From Caldora sp. SIO3E6 (GTDB lineage: Bacteria > Cyanobacteriota > Cyanobacteriia > Cyanobacteriales > Coleofasciculaceae): 5,840 nt of DNA. This document shows, piece by piece, positions 1 to 5,367 of this stretch. A model generated the notes under the pieces. It searched no databases, was not told the DNA's origin, and saw nothing but the letters and a program-made list of their open reading frames with translations. The translations under genes were made by a program, and so were the position numbers. The stretch covers positions 1-5,840 of the forward strand of contig JAAHHL010000500.1 of assembly GCA_010672185.1 (NCBI GenBank), in the 5' to 3' direction. Numbering within the stretch: position 1 is the first letter of the stretch; each line of letters starts with the position of its first letter.

Positions 1-47
1 GAGAGGGATTTTCATGCATGGAGGTGAAAAAAGTTTTTTGATCGGGA

Positions 48-180
48 CTGCCTCCTACCTTCTGCCTCCTGCCTCCTGCCTCCTGTCTCCTGCCTCCTGC
101 CTCCTGCCTCCTGCCTTCTGCCTCCTGCCTCCTGCCTTCTGCCTCCTGCCTCCTGCCTCCTGCCTCCTGCCTTCTGCCTT
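48..180. repeat. Tandem heptanucleotide array, 19 copies of CTGCCTC/CTGCCTT
   Basis: Nineteen uninterrupted 7-bp units run in register. Fourteen are CTGCCTC, three are CTGCCTT, and the variants CTACCTT and CTGTCTC occur once each. On the other strand the unit reads GAGGCAG. Short tandemly repeated repetitive (STRR) heptamers of this kind are a known hallmark of filamentous cyanobacterial genomes and normally lie between genes. Because 7 is not a multiple of 3, the array opens an artificial Gly-Gly-Arg-Arg-Gln-Glu-Ala reading frame on the minus strand, which I do not treat as a gene. Copy number probably varies between strains through replication slippage (inference). Confidence 0.95.
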
Positions 181-619
181 CCTCTACTAGCGTTGCAACT
201 CATCTTGAGCAAAGAGCTGCTTTTCCGTAAATTCACTAACTTCATCTTGGAGTATTTTTTTTTAATTACGTATTTTTACTATTTACATTAGCCAGACAAT
301 AATGACTATAATGCAAGAAGCATCGGGAGCATCTCATTTTTGCAGAAATACCCTCACTCCCAAGCTGTACTTCATTTATAGCAGACTTATATCCCCAGCT
401 TATTGAGGTTTCCCCATCCCTGAGGGGGATTTACGATAAAAAACTTAATCAAGACTCTGTAATGGTCAGCTTTTTTTATTAAAGAGTTAGTTAAGTCTAA
501 CTATCACGTTAACACGCAATGTATCTTATTGATAAAGCCGTGGTCAGACTGATCGCATGTAGCTCTACCCTCTGCTCAACGGAAAGGGAGCATCTCAAAG
601 TTTCATCATTGTGTAGCTA

Positions 620-649
620 TCAGCATTCAGCTAAAAAGCTGAATGCTGA
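620..649. repeat. Perfect 13-bp hairpin with AAAA loop
   Basis: CAGCATTCAGCT (621-632) is followed by AAAA and then its exact reverse complement AGCTGAATGCTG (637-648). The flanking T620-A649 pair extends the stem to 13 bp. No T-run follows, so a Rho-independent terminator is unlikely. The sequence after the hairpin (AACGCTGAGAGC) again contains CGCTGA, resembling a partial further copy of the arm. Its perfection and intergenic position fit a dispersed palindromic repeat, but that cannot be confirmed from one copy. Confidence 0.75.
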
Positions 650-712
650 ACGCTGAGAGCTAATTAGCCCTAGATAAGTTTTTCGAGGAGGAAAAATTAG
701 TTACTGATAATT

Positions 713-820
713 ATGGCAGCTTGTATTCAAAAAAACAAGGTTGAAAACAATAATTTTTTGACCAACTTTTGTAGTTTGTATTGTACATCCTTATGTACAA
801 ATTGTTCAAGAATGAATTAG
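713..820 (+). CDS. Possible 35-residue Cys-rich peptide (weak)
   Basis: An ATG-initiated frame of 35 codons ends at TAG 818. The peptide is rich in Asn and Cys and its C-terminal half carries four cysteines spaced C-x3-C-x3-C-x2-C (residues 20, 24, 28, 31), plus Cys4. A strong purine-rich GAGGAGG lies at 685-691, but that is 21 nt from the ATG and too far for normal initiation; an in-frame CTG at 704 would be 12 nt away. Part of the Cys-rich stretch is encoded by the hairpin at 781-800, so the pattern may be a by-product of that palindrome. I do not recognise any family. It is listed as a candidate only. Confidence 0.15.
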   Translation: MAACIQKNKVENNNFLTNFCSLYCTSLCTNCSRMN

Positions 821-886
821 TCGAAGCTGTTATCACTATTAGCTCGTGATTACTTGAAAGACTGGATAATTAGCAGGAATTTTTTG

Positions 887-1000
887 ATGAAGAAATTTTT
901 TGCTCACCTAGAATCGTCACATCCTCGCTTCTACCATCAAAACCTAGATCACCCTAGTGCAGCGGGAATGGAAATAATCCACCAGGAGAGAGAGCGATAG
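887..1000 (+). CDS. Possible 37-residue small protein (weak)
   Basis: An ATG frame of 37 codons ends at TAG 998. An AGCAGGA purine motif just upstream puts AGGA 8 nt before the ATG, which is good Shine-Dalgarno spacing and the best ribosome site in the left third of the window. The peptide begins Met-Lys-Lys-Phe-Phe and is polar and His-rich (five histidines), ending in a charged Gln-Glu-Arg-Glu-Arg. Residue composition looks more protein-like than random AT-rich DNA, but no family is recognised. It could also be the surviving start of a truncated gene, since the heptamer repeat at 1021 follows directly. Confidence 0.3.
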   Translation: MKKFFAHLESSHPRFYHQNLDHPSAAGMEIIHQERER

Positions 1001-1020
1001 AATCCTTACTCTATAAGCAT

Positions 1021-1041
1021 TCTTAATTCTTAATTCTTAAT
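1021..1041. repeat. Three tandem copies of the heptamer TCTTAAT
   Basis: Three perfect TCTTAAT units run head to tail and a fourth begins (TCT) before the sequence diverges to GCGC. This is a second 7-bp repeat, unrelated in sequence to the one at 48-180. It lies about 50 bp before the start of the 199-residue gene, so it could be within its 5' untranslated region or promoter. Confidence 0.85.
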
Positions 1042-1094
1042 TCTGCGCAGCGGTACTAGGTCACTATTAGAACTTTTTATGAATACATGGTTTT

Positions 1095-1694
1095 ATGGTA
1101 ATGGAACTGAAAGCTCAAGTGAATAAATCCAGGCAACCTAAAGGCTTACGAGCATCCAAGAACTTCGTTAAACGACAAACTGTGATGGCCTCTCCTTGCT
1201 GGGGTGCAGCTGAACATGATTCTAATGTAATTTTAATGAGAGCCTCTCGTGTTTGCTTAAAACTAGAAGACCTAAAATGCTTTGAAGTTGTAGAGCATCA
1301 ATTTCGTCCCTATGGAATTACTTGGAAAAACGCGATCGCGATAGAACCTTCAAACCCAGCTTTTCCTGCTCTCTCTGGTACTAAAGTTCTTATGGCTGCT
1401 CCCAAAAGTGGCTGGATGGAAGCAAGGTTTTCACAACCTATAAGTGCTTTGTACTGCTATGTTACTAGTTCTTACCCCACAGTTTTGTCTGCCTATGATG
1501 ACAACAATACACTCCTAGTCACAGCTTCAACAGGAGCTTCCAATCTAGCTACTTCTGATTCAAAAATTCCGCCGAATATACTAGTGGGGATAGAAAAGGC
1601 CAATATTTCTCGGATTTACTTCTATGCTTTTGATGGTCAAGTGACCATCTCTGATTTATGCTTTGAATTTGAGGACAAGAGGGCTTATGGTTAA
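1095..1694 (+). CDS. Unrecognised beta-rich protein, 199 residues
   Basis: I do not recognise a named family. After a basic, probably disordered N-terminus (residues 1-30, many Lys/Arg/Gln), residues about 55-192 look like one beta-sandwich domain: alternating hydrophobic strands, a GITWKNAIAI segment at 74-83, a NPAFPALSGTKVLMAAP stretch, an AYDDNNTLL turn near 133-141, and a closing ISDLCFEF strand (185-192). This order (NPAFP..G, an F-x-x-P-I strand, a Y-D-x-N turn, a final S-D-L-x-F-E) resembles lectin-like domains in cyanobacterial secreted and PEP-CTERM proteins. However, neither a signal peptide nor a C-terminal anchor is visible, so it is probably cytoplasmic. ATG 1095 has no clear ribosome site; ATG 1101 and ATG 1185 are alternatives. 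It contains one HIP1 site (1332-1339). It stands alone, with non-coding DNA on both sides. Confidence 0.8.
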   Translation: MVMELKAQVNKSRQPKGLRASKNFVKRQTVMASPCWGAAEHDSNVILMRASRVCLKLEDLKCFEVVEHQFRPYGITWKNAIAIEPSNPAFPALSGTKVLMAAPKSGWMEARFSQPISALYCYVTSSYPTVLSAYDDNNTLLVTASTGASNLATSDSKIPPNILVGIEKANISRIYFYAFDGQVTISDLCFEFEDKRAYG

Positions 1695-1780
1695 GTGCTC
1701 AGGGGGAAAAGAGGGTGAGGAAAAAAGGTAGGGAAACAAGTTTGGAGACGCACCAGACGCGAGACACATTAAAAATTAGC

Positions 1781-1808
1781 GGGGTGTGGGGTGTAGGGTT
1801 TAGGGTGT
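1781..1808. repeat. Four tandem G-rich heptamers (GGGGTGT/AGGGTGT)
   Basis: Units in register are GGGGTGT, GGGGTGT, AGGGTTT and AGGGTGT. This is the third distinct 7-bp tandem family in the window. It sits about 90 bp downstream of the 199-residue gene and directly upstream of the coding-like remnant ending at 1944. Confidence 0.8.
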
Positions 1809-1944
1809 AGAGAAAAAAGACAAAGCTTCGCTAAGGCTAAACATTAGTCAGACTCGACCACGGATTGGAACTGCATTGCTTGATGAGCAGGAACTTGTTA
1901 TTCAGTTTACAGATGGTGGTTTAGTGACGATTGATGAGTTGTAA
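1804..1944 (+). pseudogene. Possible 3' remnant of an unknown gene
   Basis: One + frame stays open from the stop at 1801-1803 to TAA 1942-1944 and has no ATG, GTG or TTG positioned to start a normal gene. Its last about 33 residues read like real protein: a Ser-Gln-Thr-Arg-Pro-Arg segment, then RIGTALLDEQELVIQFTDGG, then a final Val-Thr-Ile-Asp-Glu-Leu. The alternating hydrophobic pattern with a D-G-G turn suggests two terminal beta strands. The upstream part is low complexity and overlaps the G-rich heptamers, so the 5' end of the gene appears to be lost. The family is not recognised. Confidence 0.35.
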
Positions 1945-2003
1945 ACACTGATATCCAGTTTTGTCTTGCTCAGTAGTAGTAGTGAGACATGGTGTTCTTT
2001 TTT

Positions 2004-2011
2004 GCGATCGC
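2004..2011. repeat. HIP1 octamer GCGATCGC
   Basis: GCGATCGC is the highly iterated palindrome that is over-represented in most cyanobacterial genomes. Further perfect copies are at 2155-2162 in the same gap and at 1332-1339 inside the 199-residue gene. Three copies in 5.8 kb of AT-rich DNA is far above chance and is the best single pointer to the host phylum. Confidence 0.9.
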
Positions 2012-2063
2012 ACCTACTTTACCTTTTCCCAATCACCAATTTCAATAATTCAATCTCCTGTGG

Positions 2064-2082
2064 AACAGGCTTCTAGCCTGTT
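2064..2082. repeat. 7-bp hairpin AACAGGC-TTCTA-GCCTGTT
   Basis: A perfect 7-bp stem with a 5-nt loop is followed by only two further T residues. As a terminator it would be weak, and no intact gene ends just before it. The form (an AACAGGC arm preceded by CCTGTGG) resembles small palindromic repeats scattered between cyanobacterial genes. That resemblance is from memory and unverified. Confidence 0.5.
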
Positions 2083-2224
2083 TTAACTTCTGTATTGGGA
2101 AAATTCCAGTTCTACAGGGTAATAATTTGCAATAACTTATGCCAATAGGGAGATGCGATCGCTTACTGCACTAGCTCAACTTATCCATTAAACTGGGAAG
2201 CATCGGTTGCTATCTCACCTAATT

Positions 2225-4192
2225 ATGTCCAAAGTTGCTAACTTCGGGAAATTATTGCTAATCAATATAGTGGCCTTGCTGATTAGCAGATTAGCAAATT
2301 CCGAATTTGTCAGTCAATTGGATGCTCGCTTAGTTTTAGTTGTGACTTTGGCTTTAATCGGGGTGTCTGCTGTTATAGAATCGAGTACTCCTACAGCAAA
2401 TGCAAAATCTACAAGCTGGCCCTGGCAAGATGGGCTACAGATTGCAGTTGTTGGCTTTATTCTGGGTTTAGGGATTCATTATCTATGGAAGAGTCAATGG
2501 CTCTTGGGAGTTACTTTTCTGGTTTTAACCCCATTCCCCCTGCCACTACCAATTATTGTTCGGTTTATCAATAGATTTAGACAAGAGAGTAAGGAAAGGC
2601 TAGAGCCGCTAGTGGATCAGGGAATAAACAACCTAGCAGAAGCCGTTGTCAGCAGAGTTGAATCTCCCCTGAAGGAAATCACTTCAGAATTTAAGACTGA
2701 ATATTACAAAAGCTTAGTCTATACCTGTCGGGACTATCAGACAAAGGGATTGGATAAAGACTGCATCCTGAAACTGGAAAAGGTGTTTGTACCACTGAAG
2801 ATTGTTTCCAAGGATGCAATTCAGGTAGAGTCCAAAATGATTCAGGAAGTGGAGAATCAAGCAGAAAACCCCAAGGAGAAGCAAATCTGGGATTTTTTAG
2901 CAGTGATGAGTCGATATCCAGCATTTCGACGCATGGCAGTGTTAGGTGCGCCAGGTTCTGGTAAAACTACACTTCTCAGACATTTGACCCTTACTTATGC
3001 CACTAAGCAAGAGCGAGAACTGCATTCTAAAGCACCAAAACTGATTCCCATATTGTTGTATCTCCGAGATGTGCGTCAGGTAATTGCTGAGAAACAACCA
3101 CCTTTGGCAGAATTAATTACTGAACAGGTGAAACGGCAACGCAAACTTCAGCCCCTCAACCCACCTCCTAACTGGTTTGCCGAGAAATTAAGTCAAAGGG
3201 AATGTTTAGTAATGCTGGATGGCTTGGATGAGGTAGCTGATGAAAGCCAACGCCAGGAGGTAAGCCGTTGGGTGGATGAGCAGATGGAGGCATATCCTGA
3301 TACTCCTTTTATCCTCACTTCTCGACCTTTTGGTTATCAAAGTGCGCGACTACAACAAGGGATAACTGTACTAGAAGTGCAACCCTTTAACCTCAAGCAA
3401 GTGAAAGAGTTTATTCACAGCTGGTACTTGCAAACGGAGGTAATGAGTCGAGCTGGTGAAGAAGATTTAGGGGTGCAGGAAGAAGCAGAACAACAAGCTG
3501 ATGACTTAATTAGGAGAATCAGAAAGAGCTCACCTCTAGCAGCAATGGCAGTTAACCCTTTGCTACTAACGATGATTGCCACTGTTCACCGTCGCGGTAG
3601 TGCTCTACCGGGAAAACGAGTTGAATTGTATAAGGAAATCTGTCAGGTTTTGCTAGAAAAGCGACTGAGAGCGAAGAAAATTGACGAGTCTTTAACTGCA
3701 ACCCAAAAGCAATCCGTGTTGCAAGTACTGGCACTGGCTCTGATGCGGAACAACACTCGTGAATTTACTCTCTTGGAAGGAACTTCTCTGATTCAAGACA
3801 AATTAGCAGAGGTGGCTGGTGCAGCGAATTCCCAGAAGTTCTTTGAACAAATTAAGGATGTCAGTGGCTTGTTAGTGGAACAAGAACTGGGGGTTTATGA
3901 ATTTGCTCATCTGAGTTTTCAGGAATATTTAGCTGCTGTTGAGATTAAGGAAACAAATCAAGAGAAGCTCTTAATTGGCAAGATTAATAATCCCTGGTGG
4001 AATGAAACTATCCGTCTCTATGCTGCTCAAACTAATGCTAGTAACCTTATTTGTTCAGTCCTAGCTTTACCCTCTCCCTCAGCGGAGGCTATGGCACTAG
4101 CTTATGATTGTCTAGAAGAGGGATTGAGTGTTTATCCAGAGGTAAAGCAACAACTAGAAGCCATGTTGGAGGCAGATTTAGAAAGCCGATGA
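2225..4192 (+). CDS. Membrane-anchored NACHT-family NTPase, 655 residues
   Basis: STAND-class P-loop NTPase. Four hydrophobic segments (about residues 10-24, 36-51, 71-88, 92-112) suggest an inner-membrane anchor with the rest in the cytoplasm. A charged linker (about 113-225) leads to the NACHT domain: Walker A GAPGSGKTT (241-249, Lys247), Walker B LVMLDGLDEV (328-337) with the D-G-x-D-E form typical of NACHT, and the TSRP sensor (365-368). A winged-helix-like region follows and the family hallmark HLSFQEYLAA is at 562-571. All nucleotide-binding residues are intact. NACHT proteins act as nucleotide-driven oligomerising switches, and several bacterial ones defend against phage. Unusually, only about 80 residues follow the HLSFQEYLAA motif, with no TPR, WD40 or LRR sensor. 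ATG 2225 is chosen; an in-frame TTG at 2207 with GGGAAG upstream would add six residues. Its stop overlaps the next start (ATGA), so the two genes are translationally coupled. Confidence 0.93.
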   Translation: MSKVANFGKLLLINIVALLISRLANSEFVSQLDARLVLVVTLALIGVSAVIESSTPTANAKSTSWPWQDGLQIAVVGFILGLGIHYLWKSQWLLGVTFLVLTPFPLPLPIIVRFINRFRQESKERLEPLVDQGINNLAEAVVSRVESPLKEITSEFKTEYYKSLVYTCRDYQTKGLDKDCILKLEKVFVPLKIVSKDAIQVESKMIQEVENQAENPKEKQIWDFLAVMSRYPAFRRMAVLGAPGSGKTTLLRHLTLTYATKQERELHSKAPKLIPILLYLRDVRQVIAEKQPPLAELITEQVKRQRKLQPLNPPPNWFAEKLSQRECLVMLDGLDEVADESQRQEVSRWVDEQMEAYPDTPFILTSRPFGYQSARLQQGITVLEVQPFNLKQVKEFIHSWYLQTEVMSRAGEEDLGVQEEAEQQADDLIRRIRKSSPLAAMAVNPLLLTMIATVHRRGSALPGKRVELYKEICQVLLEKRLRAKKIDESLTATQKQSVLQVLALALMRNNTREFTLLEGTSLIQDKLAEVAGAANSQKFFEQIKDVSGLLVEQELGVYEFAHLSFQEYLAAVEIKETNQEKLLIGKINNPWWNETIRLYAAQTNASNLICSVLALPSPSAEAMALAYDCLEEGLSVYPEVKQQLEAMLEADLESR

Positions 4193-5262
4193 CAGTAAGA
4201 TTCCAGTTAGCAGCTAATGTACTGCTATCCCGAAGACTAAATAATCTCGTGCGCATTGAGGAGAATGTCGAAATTGACCTGAACTATATCACCTGTGCAG
4301 AATATCAGCTGTTTATTGATGAGATGCGCCAAGTTGGTGAAAATCGGCAGCCTGATCATTGGCAAGACTACAGATTTTCCCCTGGAGATGCTAGAGAGCC
4401 AATTACTGGAGTAAGAGCCAATGATGCCAAAGAGTTCTGTGCATGGTTGACTCAGCGGCAGTCTACTTTGGGATTCAGGTACAGATTGCCCACTTTAGCA
4501 GAAGCTGAGGAAAATCCAGCTACAGAACAACAGGTTGGTTGCTGGTGCAATGATGGGGGAGACTTAGTGATTGCTGGAATAGAAAAAACTCAGTGGCAGG
4601 ACTGGCACAACAATTTAGCTCAGGTTACTATTCTAAATCGAGACTTCAACCTCGACCTCAACCTTGACCTCGACCTCGACCTCTACCTATACCTTAACCA
4701 AGACCTATACCTTAACCAAGACCTCAACCGAGATCTCAACCGAGCCCTCAACCGAGCCCTCAACCGAGACCTATACCGAGTCTTATACCGAGATCTCTAC
4801 CAAGTCCTCGACCTAGACTTATATCGAGTCCTCAACCGAGTCCTCTACCGAGACCTCAACCTCGACTTCAACCTCGACTTCAACCTTGACCTCAACCTCG
4901 ACCTTAGCCTCGACTTCAACCTCAACCTCAACCTTGGCCTCAACCGAGATCTATACCGAGTCCTCTACAAAAAAATTGAAGCAAACGAAACTAGTGATTT
5001 CCTAATTTTGTACTTCCCCCTACTTTTTTTGATTGTTATTTATCAGATTTTGTCAAAAGCATATCAGGTTACATCACGAGATATAGAGGCACTAGAGCAA
5101 ATTAATTTAAGCTTTAAAGAGTGTGAAGTGATTAGTCGCAAGTATCAAGAAAAAATCGATTATATTTACCCACTTTATATTTACTTAGTATTACAAGATG
5201 AGCGACAATCCGGAAGGATACCAGTGTGGGAAGGTATTAGGATAGTTAGGGAGCATGAATAA
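4189..5262 (+). CDS. SUMF1/FGE-like domain, LD-type dipeptide repeat and membrane tail, 357 residues
   Basis: Start is ATG 4189, overlapping the NACHT stop by 4 bp. The frame is open upstream to 4108, but that part lies inside the NACHT gene. Residues about 26-130 match the SUMF1/formylglycine-generating-enzyme-like (C-type-lectin) fold: ITCAEYQLFIDEM (34-46), a PITGVRANDAKEFCAWL segment (71-87), RYRLPTLAEAEE (97-108), then a GCWCNDGG turn (117-124). The enzymatic C-terminal half of FGE is absent, so catalysis is unlikely and a binding role is more probable (inference). Residues 149-260 are a strict dipeptide repeat (see separate entry). A hydrophobic segment (271-288) should span the membrane, followed by a 69-residue tail with an acidic/aromatic stretch ending PVWEGIRIVREHE. 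Coupling to the NACHT gene suggests the two proteins work together, possibly with this one as sensor or scaffold. Repeat codons (CTC, CGA, GAC, AAC) differ sharply from the TTA/TTG-rich flanks. Confidence 0.85.
   Translation: MTVRFQLAANVLLSRRLNNLVRIEENVEIDLNYITCAEYQLFIDEMRQVGENRQPDHWQDYRFSPGDAREPITGVRANDAKEFCAWLTQRQSTLGFRYRLPTLAEAEENPATEQQVGCWCNDGGDLVIAGIEKTQWQDWHNNLAQVTILNRDFNLDLNLDLDLDLYLYLNQDLYLNQDLNRDLNRALNRALNRDLYRVLYRDLYQVLDLDLYRVLNRVLYRDLNLDFNLDFNLDLNLDLSLDFNLNLNLGLNRDLYRVLYKKIEANETSDFLILYFPLLFLIVIYQILSKAYQVTSRDIEALEQINLSFKECEVISRKYQEKIDYIYPLYIYLVLQDERQSGRIPVWEGIRIVREHE
4633..4968 (+). repeat. In-frame 6/12-bp degenerate tandem repeat encoding 56 dipeptides
   Basis: The 336 bp encode residues 149-260 of the SUMF1-like protein. 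Every odd residue is Leu (37), Arg (12), Phe (4) or Gln (3). Every even residue is Asn, Asp, Tyr, Ala, Val, Ser or Gly, with no exception over 112 residues. At DNA level the unit is 6 bp (AACCTC, GACCTC) or 12 bp (AACCGAGACCTC). Exact or near-exact tandem copies show recent expansion: 12 bp at 4738-4749/4750-4761, 12 bp at 4858-4869/4870-4881, and 18 bp with one mismatch at 4690-4707/4708-4725. All periods are multiples of three, so length can change without breaking the frame. The Leu-only parts suit an amphipathic beta strand, while the Leu-x-Arg-x parts (period 4) could also be helical. Confidence 0.92.
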
Positions 5263-5367
5263 TTTAGAATTGATATGCATCTGTAGGACATGTCTTCAAA
5301 GTCAAAAATTTGATGTAGGGGCAAAGCATTTGGAATTGGCATCAACTTAAGTGAAGTCTTTATCCCA

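Larger units (their letters stand above)
181..1094. other. Long gene-poor stretch with scattered hairpins
   Basis: No convincing large gene lies here on either strand. It holds the hairpin at 620-649, two weak small open frames (713-820 and 887-1000) and the heptamer at 1021-1041, all listed separately. Smaller structures include an AGTTAG/CTAACT stem with a 6-nt loop at 485-502 and a TTGTACAT/ATGTACAA stem with loop CCTT at 781-800. A 12-mer, GGGAGCATCTCA, occurs twice in the same orientation (325-336 and 586-597). The low coding density together with dispersed repeats looks like degenerated accessory DNA. Any promoter of the gene at 1095 must lie at the right end, but I see no clear -35/-10 pair. 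Confidence 0.6.
1695..2224. other. Intergenic stretch before the NACHT operon
   Basis: It holds a G-rich heptamer (1781-1808), a coding-like remnant (about 1804-1944), two HIP1 octamers and a hairpin (2064-2082), each listed separately. A triplet run AGTAGTAGTAGT lies near 1972-1983. The operon promoter should be in the last 200 bp. The only candidate I can point to is TTGGGA (2095-2100) with TAATAA (2120-2125), but its 19-nt spacer is long and the match is poor, so I do not annotate it as a promoter. Confidence 0.6.

Noticed and set aside
48..180. CRISPR array
   Set aside because: The units are 7 bp with no spacers; this is a simple tandem repeat. No cas gene is in the window.
12..245. 77-residue minus-strand frame of Gly-Gly-Arg-Arg-Gln-Glu-Ala repeats
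   Set aside because: It is only a translation of the 7-bp tandem array at 48-180, since seven nucleotides times three gives a seven-residue repeat in any open frame; there is no ribosome site and no protein-like flanks.
2064..2082. Rho-independent terminator
   Set aside because: The stem is only 7 bp, the T-run is four bases including the stem end, and no intact gene ends immediately upstream.
2207..2224. TTG start six codons before ATG 2225 of the NACHT gene
   Set aside because: GGGAAG upstream gives some support, but the ATG is the commoner start and leaves a normal basic N-terminus before the first membrane segment. It is kept as an alternative only.
2691..2924. 77-residue minus-strand open frame
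   Set aside because: It lies wholly inside the NACHT gene in antisense, is low in protein character and has no motif; it is a shadow frame.
3552..3734. 60-residue minus-strand open frame
   Set aside because: Antisense shadow inside the conserved NACHT C-terminal region.
4108..4188. Upstream extension of the SUMF1-like gene into the NACHT gene
   Set aside because: The extra 27 residues would come from an out-of-frame reading of NACHT coding sequence; the ATGA overlap at 4189 is the usual coupled-operon start.
4633..4968. Pentapeptide-repeat domain
   Set aside because: Leu recurs every two (or four) residues rather than every five, and the A(D/N)LxX consensus is not present.
4189..5262. Diversity-generating retroelement target gene
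   Set aside because: The lectin-type fold and AAC-rich repeat are suggestive, but there is no reverse transcriptase, template repeat or terminal variable region in view. The codon pattern is kept only as a low-rated finding.
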